NCBI GenBank assembly: GCA_003260075.1
Contig: QLIY01000012.1
Span: 2,811 to 66,810 of the forward strand
Direction of reading: 5' to 3'
From: Phallusia mammillata
Taxonomy: Eukaryota > Chordata > Ascidiacea > Phlebobranchia > Ascidiidae
Length of the DNA stretch: 64,000 nt
In this document: positions 58,461-64,000 of the stretch, piece after piece
Layout: every line of letters starts with the position of its first letter
Position numbering within the stretch: position 1 is the first letter of the stretch
Position numbers and translations under genes: made by a program
The notes under the pieces: model-generated
The model's input: the letters and a program-made list of their open reading frames with translations, nothing else
Told to the model about the DNA's origin: nothing
Databases searched by the model: none

Positions 58461-59394
58461 CATAAAGTCATTTGCAGGGTTTAAAATTATCGCCTGCATT
58501 AAAGTGTCTTCCTATTTTGGTCCATTTATATTGCGCCGTACGTTTGTATTGTATTTCTGATGTTCATTTCTACGCACAATGCTTTTGCGATAAAAAGAAC
58601 TTTTTCCTACACGATTTATTGTTTTTTCTTGCTTATTATCGCCCTATTTCAGTGTATTTTTTAAAACTTAATAAAACGTCTTACCTTAACTTTACTTTAT
58701 GTAGGCCTAGGCCTACTTGTAACTTATTCGCAAAAACAGTTAGACAACACAAAGTTTTCGTAAAATGAATTGTTCTAACGTGATTTTTAGCATTATACTC
58801 GTAAATTAACCAACCTACGTGACTTGCAAACCAAGGAATCCATCGATAGTTCAAATTCTTCAAATCTATTTTGTATAGGGGTACAAATCTATACATGTCT
58901 TAATTGCAGCACAAAATGTGAAGTTTAAGTCCATTGACTTGTACAAAATGATAGTTTTAAACATCGCCCACAATGGAATCAAATTAAACAATAAAAAGAA
59001 TATAAAATCTTGCAAAAAAATTTCTTGGGCTAAAATTCGACAAGAAAATTTTTTTTTATGTCTGTCAAAAATCCGAAGTTGGTAATGCAGGCTCAATCAA
59101 AGTTAAAAAATGGCCAAGTGAGCTTAAATTTTTAATATTGCTTAGACGCTGTAAAAATGTTACTGTTGATTGCCGAATACTTCGTTTCTGTTCTCTGTTT
59201 TTTTTTATGAGAATGATGGCCTAACATTAACGTTGAGAGCAGAAAATGTCATGCAATGGCAAAATTTTCCAGGCCTCTGGATAATAGGTTTAATGTGGGG
59301 CGTAAATTGCTTTTTATTTAAAATAAAGGGTTAATGTTTTTGAACGTTTTTAAACTATGAAACCAGAGACTACTTACTTAATTGTCTCTCATGC
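58461..59394. other. Intergenic DNA
   Basis: AT-rich, with no supportable feature. Confidence 0.4.
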
Positions 59395-59696
59395 GGCGCC
59401 GTTGTCGAATAAATTAAGTTGCAGCAAGATAGCTAACTTGCGACTCAAGATAGCTAAGTTGCTGCAAGATAGCTGAGTTGCAGCAAGATAGCTAACCTGC
59501 AACGAAACATTGCTAACTTGCGGCAACTTAGCGTTGCAAGTTAGCTAACTTGCCGCATGTTAGGTTATCTTGCGGCAACTTAGTTAACTTGCAAAGAAAC
59601 TTAGCTAACTTGCAACGCTAAGTTGCCGCAACTTGGCTATCTTGCAAGTTGTTTGTTTGTTTTCAAAACGGCCTTAAGGCGCCGTTGTCGAAAAAA

Positions 59697-59777
<81 letters not shown>
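59395..59777. repeat. Palindrome-rich GCAAGTTAGCTAACTTGC array plus 78-G run
   Basis: About 250 bases are built almost wholly from short permutations of ttgc(a/g)gcaagatagctaa and its inverse, including near-perfect palindromes around agctaacttgc. The array is bracketed by two copies of ggcgccgttgtcgaa (59395 and 59677). It ends in a G-run at 59700-59777. Confidence 0.7.
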
Positions 59778-59778
<1 letters not shown>

Positions 59779-60048
59779 TTATTTACACACCGATATGCTT
59801 CGCCAATTAAACGTTCAGCTGGCGGTCGTGTCAAAGTAACCGCCATTTGGCGCGAATCGCGAACTTCGCGTTCCAAAAATATTGTTTGTTATCTATTATT
59901 ACTGTTTTAGAATATTGTCACAAAAGTTTAGTTTTATAATACTATTTCATCACTTGTGACAGATTGTAACCTCAGTAGAAGTTAAGAGGCAAAGAGCTGA
60001 TCAACAAAAAACTTTCTGTTTTGCAGTGTTGTGTCTTTAACCAACACC

Positions 60049-63000
60049 ATGACTTCCGAAGATCTGACAATTCGTATTGGTCACAGTGATGGGCTAACCG
60101 ACATGTGCTATGATGACTCAGGAAAGTAAGTGCTAAAAAGAATGACTTTTTGTCGTAATTAATTCAGACTAGTCCTGGTGACTAACAAGTACAGGTGAAT
60201 GTCATTTGTAGTTCAAATAAGAAAGGTTAAAATAAAAAATCCAGATTTAATAACTTGTACATTTCAAAACGTTCTGAAAATAAATGTTAAAAAATATTAT
60301 CTTTGCACGATGTAGCCCAGATTGGCAGATAGATGACAACAACTCTAATGACACATTTGGTTTAGATACCTGGTTTCCTGTGGCTTTGATGGTTCTGTCA
60401 AGATTTGGAAAGGTGTTAACGATGATGAACCAAAGACACTAAGGTTGGGAGATCAAGTTCACAGTGTTGCTATAAAGGTTAGGTGATTGCTACTTACAAA
60501 CAGTACTATGCTTCCATAGTAACCCTGGGTGCTTCCATGGTAATCATCTTGAACTTATGACAACATAAACATGTGTGGTACACCAAATAATACCTCATGG
60601 CCCGGTAAAGCATGTCATAAAGTGTGATACCACATGTTTCTGAGAGCAGATTATATTGTTTTATATGAAAGCCCCCAACCCAACCCAAATAGCCTGGTCA
60701 CGTCTAAAACTGCGGCCCACTTGAAACACTTGGCCCAGCACTTGGCTCGCTTCATGCAATTAAATAACTGCGGGCCCGCTTAGCACGCTTCTCGCAAGTA
60801 TAAAAACCGCGGGCCCACTATATCCAGTGCATGTCGCATCTCTCGCAGGGAAAAACCGCGGGCCCATTAAATCCAGTGCTTGTCGCTTCTCTCGCAGGGA
60901 AAAACTGCAGGCCCATTATATCTGGTGCTTGTCGCGTCTCTCGCAAATATAAAAACTGTGGGCCCGCAGTTTTTTGTATTGCANGCCCGCTTAGCACGCT
61001 TCTCGCAAGTATAAAAACCGCGGGCCCACTATATCCAGTGCATGTCGCATCTCTCGCAGGGAAAAACCGCGGGCCCATTAAATCCAGTGCTTGTCGCGTC
61101 TCTCGCAGGGAAAAACTGCAGGCCCATTATATCCGGTGCTTGTCGCGTCTCTCGCAAATATAAAAACTGTGGGCCCGCAGTTTTTTCTATTGCATGGGGC
61201 GGGCCAAGTGGGCCCGCAGTTTTAGACATGACCCCAAATAGCCCTAACCTTTTCAAAATTTCGCAAACTTAACATTTTCCCATTGTTCATATTTCTGTTC
61301 AATAAAACTGTGCCATAATGCTGTAACATGTGATACCATGTGGTGTATAGTACATCACATAAAAACATGTCACACTTTTTTATGTTTTAAACATCTTCTA
61401 TATATATTTGATAGGATTCAAAACCTAAACTTTTGTGTAGGGTGCCACACTGTATGTTGGTTCAGACAACAACTCAGTCGATCGATATGAATTTCCAAAG
61501 GGTGAACCTGATGGCATTTTGGCTCGATTTACAGGAACCCCAACATGCCTTGCTGTGTCAGAGTCAAAGAAATATGTAGCTGCTGGATCAAGGTGACTAT
61601 CAAACATATTTGCAGCTGCATACAGTTCTGGTCAATAGCAACTCTAATTTGTAAGCTTATTCTTGCAATTAAGAATGTACTTTTAACAATATTGTTGCCT
61701 TATTATTGAAATGCTATAGTTTGTGATTCAGTATGCAGAAATTTTGTGATTACCATAAATTTCTGTTTTTGACCAACATTGCACTTATCAGCTTCATATA
61801 TTTTTAGTGATTTTGATTTGAAAGTAATGCTGATGGAAACAGGGAAACAAAAATGTTTCTTGGGTCACCAAGCTCCTATATTAAGTGTCTCGCTTGATCC
61901 AATGGATGAATACTTGGTAAGTGATTAACTGTCTGTGGTTGGAGAATAAACATGCCTAATCCCCACAACCATTTATTTCCTTTTAGGCATCTATGAGCTG
62001 TGATGGAACAATGGGGGGGGGGGTGCCTAATCCCCACAAGAAACAACCATTTATTTCCTTTTAGGCATCTATGAGCTGTGATGGAACAATGAAAGTGTGG
62101 AATCTATCCAATCAAGTAACAATAAAAAGTTTTGATATTTTGTTCTTGTGCAAGTTGTGTTTAATAAAATCTGTGTGAAAATCCAATTACTATTTGCTAT
62201 CCAAAATATACTTTTTGAAATTGCAAAACACTTTCTTGGTTGTGATATCGCAGTTTCGTTTTAAGACCGTTGCTTCCTTACATTAATTATTTTGTAAGTA
62301 TACATACATTAGCCTGTGTAAAACTATTTGTTCTAACGGGGGGGGGGCCTCAGTGATCATAAAAATAGGTGTGTTTTTGTGTATATAGTGTAGAAGATAA
62401 GCAGTAGAGATTTGTGCAAATATGAATGAAATAGAAGCTTACGCCACATGTTTGTTAAATTTTCTCTGTTTTTTTTTCAGGAAAGTGTGACATCCATTTC
62501 GGTTGTGAAGCCTTCCAACGATGTTGGAAACTCTGAAAGCATGGGAAAGTAGGTCTTTTGTTTTTGCAATGTTAACTAAAAAATAGAGGTATCAGATGTT
62601 ATATGTAAGGGTCTTAAACTGCAATTATGTGTTCTGCTTGGGTCCTAGCCAGTGGGGGGGGGGTTTGTGCAATTTGTGTTTAATTAAGGCTGTGTGAAAA
62701 TCCAATTACAATTTGCTATTCAAATATATATATTTACTTTTTTTGAAATTGCAAAACACTTTCTTGTTCTTGATATCGCAGTTTAATTTTAAGACAGTTG
62801 GTTTCCTTATATATATATATCATTTTGTAAGTATACATACATTAGCCTGTGTAAAACTATTTATTTTGACTTAGATATTATCCTCAGTGATTGTAAAAAT
62901 AGGTGTGTTTTTGTGTATATAGTGTAGAAGATAAGCCGTGGAGATTTGTGCAGATATGAATGAAATAGAAGCTTATGCCACATGTTTGTTAAATTTTCTC

Positions 63001-63942
63001 TGTTTTTTCTTCTTCAGGAAAGTGTGACATCCATTTCGGTTGTGAAACCTTCCAATGATGTTGGAAACTCTGAAAGCATGGGAAAGTAGGTTTTTGTTTT
63101 TGCAATGTTAACTAAAAAATAGAGGCATGAGATGTTATATGTAAGGGTCTTAAGGGTCTTAAACTGCAATTATGTGTTCTGCTTGGGTCCTAGCCAGTGA
63201 TTTAACATGGTACAATTTATGGAAGAATGTGTTTAGTGTTTTTTGGTGAAAAACTTTTGGTAGCAGTTGTTATTGTTGCATCACGGTTCTCCCTGTTATG
63301 TCACATGATGCAATTTGTTTACAAAGATAGCACTTTTTCTCTGCAAAATTTATGTTCATTAATTTATCTTTATGTAAGATTTACTCTTGACCCAGAATTA
63401 TTAAGCCGGAGACCCCTATATGTATGCAGTGATCAATATTTTTTTAAGGATATGTTGGAGGCCAGCAACAGGAGAAGACATTGCTGTCCCAGTTGCTGAT
63501 GGGGTTGCTATTTATTCAAGAATAACCTGGCAATGTGCTCAATCATTTAAAACAGATGTCTGTTCCACAGTGGGTTTTGCTGTCTGCCAAATGCAAAATG
63601 TGTTTTCATCTGGAATCACAACTTTTGCTTTGTTTAGATGTTCCAGTGCTGTGCATTTTCTCTGTGTGGCAGATTTGTAGCTGGTGGCACTGCAGATGGC
63701 TGGATTGTGGTATGGGATGCAGAAACCCAAGAATGTGTCAGAACGTATGAACTATTTATTTTAACTTATTTCTGAAATGCCAGACTTTTCAACTGTTTTT
63801 TAGGCAACAAAGTCCGCACAAAGCTAGTATTTGCAGCATTGCATGGAATCCACAAGAAAATAACTCACTTGCATTTTCTGATGTCCATGGACAAATTGGG
63901 GTTTTAGACAATGTTGTGTTATCGGAGCAACCTACAAAAAAG
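60049..63942 (+). CDS. WDHD1: WDHD1 / AND-1 (CTF4), 5' part
   Basis: Nine exons read in phase: 60049-60125, 60366-60477, 61441-61592, 61808-61916, 62065-62115, 63018-63085 (or its copy 62481-62548), 63449-63557, 63638-63744, 63804-63942, about 285 residues up to the window end. They match the N-terminal WD40 propeller of AND-1: IGHSDGLTDMCYDDSGK, then LVSCGFDGSVKIWKG, YEFPKGEPDGILARFT, VAAGSSDFDLKVMLMETG, ASMSCDGTMKVW and VAGGTADGWIVVWDAE align in order. AND-1 links the CMG helicase to DNA polymerase alpha at replication forks. An acceptor at 60025-60026 lies 22 bases before the ATG. The last exon seems to end at a GC donor (AAG/GCAAGT). The SepB and HMG regions should lie beyond the window. 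Confidence 0.92.
60695..61233. mobile_element. Tandem-repeat-bearing transposon in WDHD1 intron 2
   Basis: Ends ggtcacgtctaaaactgcgg and the inverse of ggggtcatgtctaaaactgc form terminal repeats of about 25 bp. Direct repeats ccaaatagcc (60685-60694 and 61234-61243) flank it; a 9-10 bp duplication is typical of Mutator-like elements. Inside is an array of about 50-bp units, each carrying GGGCCC and tctctcgcagggaaaaa. An N at 60984 joins two near-identical halves, so the true unit count is unknown. Confidence 0.75.
61953..62093. repeat. Doubled exon 5 start of WDHD1 joined by G-run
   Basis: 61953-62012 and 62024-62093 repeat the acceptor and start of the exon, with an eleven-G run between and a nine-base indel. 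Only the second copy continues into the coding exon. Confidence 0.88.
62144..63200. repeat. Doubled region including WDHD1 exon 6, two G-runs
   Basis: 62144-62653 and 62664-63200 are two versions of one segment, each with the exon encoding ESVTSISVVKPSNDVG. The first copy is broken by a ten-G run (62338-62347) exactly where the second has about eleven ordinary bases (ttagatattat). The second run (62654-62663) joins the copies. Confidence 0.88.
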
Positions 63943-64000
63943 GCAAGTGCCACATTGTTTTATGTTTTACAAAGACCAAAAAATGGAAATGAAAAAATGC

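Noticed and set aside
62481-62548. Second copy of WDHD1 exon 6 as a true tandem exon
   Set aside because: It belongs to a G-run-joined doubling; including both copies would add the same 23 residues twice and break the phase.

Overview
This is eukaryotic, AT-rich DNA with many short GT-AG introns, most likely from an invertebrate deuterostome and best fitting an ascidian tunicate. There is one USP25/28-type gene where vertebrates have two, introns are compact, and allelic divergence is very high. No single marker fixes the species. Every exon junction given below was derived by eye from splice consensus, reading phase and remembered family similarity. No database search was run.

Layout: LSM1 (+, 199-600); a ZC3H10-like CCCH zinc-finger gene (+, 987-4470); a mostly empty stretch with a long foldback element (5930-6435); a USP25/28-like deubiquitinase (+, 7897-17379, 21 exons, first exon(s) not found); then, convergent with it, MRPL40 (-) and an intronless BAX-like gene (-); a transposon-rich stretch (21.8-23.9 kb); a PIPOX-like sarcosine/pipecolate oxidase (-, 8 exons); an SLC23 ascorbate/nucleobase transporter (-, 13 exons); a LITAF-domain gene (+); an unassigned secreted cysteine-rich protein (-, 5 exons); an unresolved minus-strand gene near 40 kb; a six-Ig type I membrane protein with a PDZ-ligand-like tail (+, 45.5-54.9 kb); a small single-pass membrane protein (+); and the 5' half of WDHD1/AND-1 (+, running off the end). 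The genes serve unrelated housekeeping functions (mRNA decay, deubiquitination, mitochondrial translation, apoptosis, amino-acid oxidation, transport, replication). There is no operon-like functional cluster.

Two patterns dominate the non-coding sequence. First, at least ten non-autonomous hAT-type elements can be delimited by terminal inverted repeats and 8-bp target-site duplications, and one of them duplicates a splice acceptor of PIPOX. Second, about twenty places show a 60-550 bp segment present twice, 90-99% identical, joined by a run of about 10-13 G or C, or by N. The runs behave like gap placeholders between two haplotypes, so the doubled exons they create are probably assembly artefacts. 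The strongest biological oddity is in the oxidase: the cysteine that normally binds FAD covalently is phenylalanine (residue 319).
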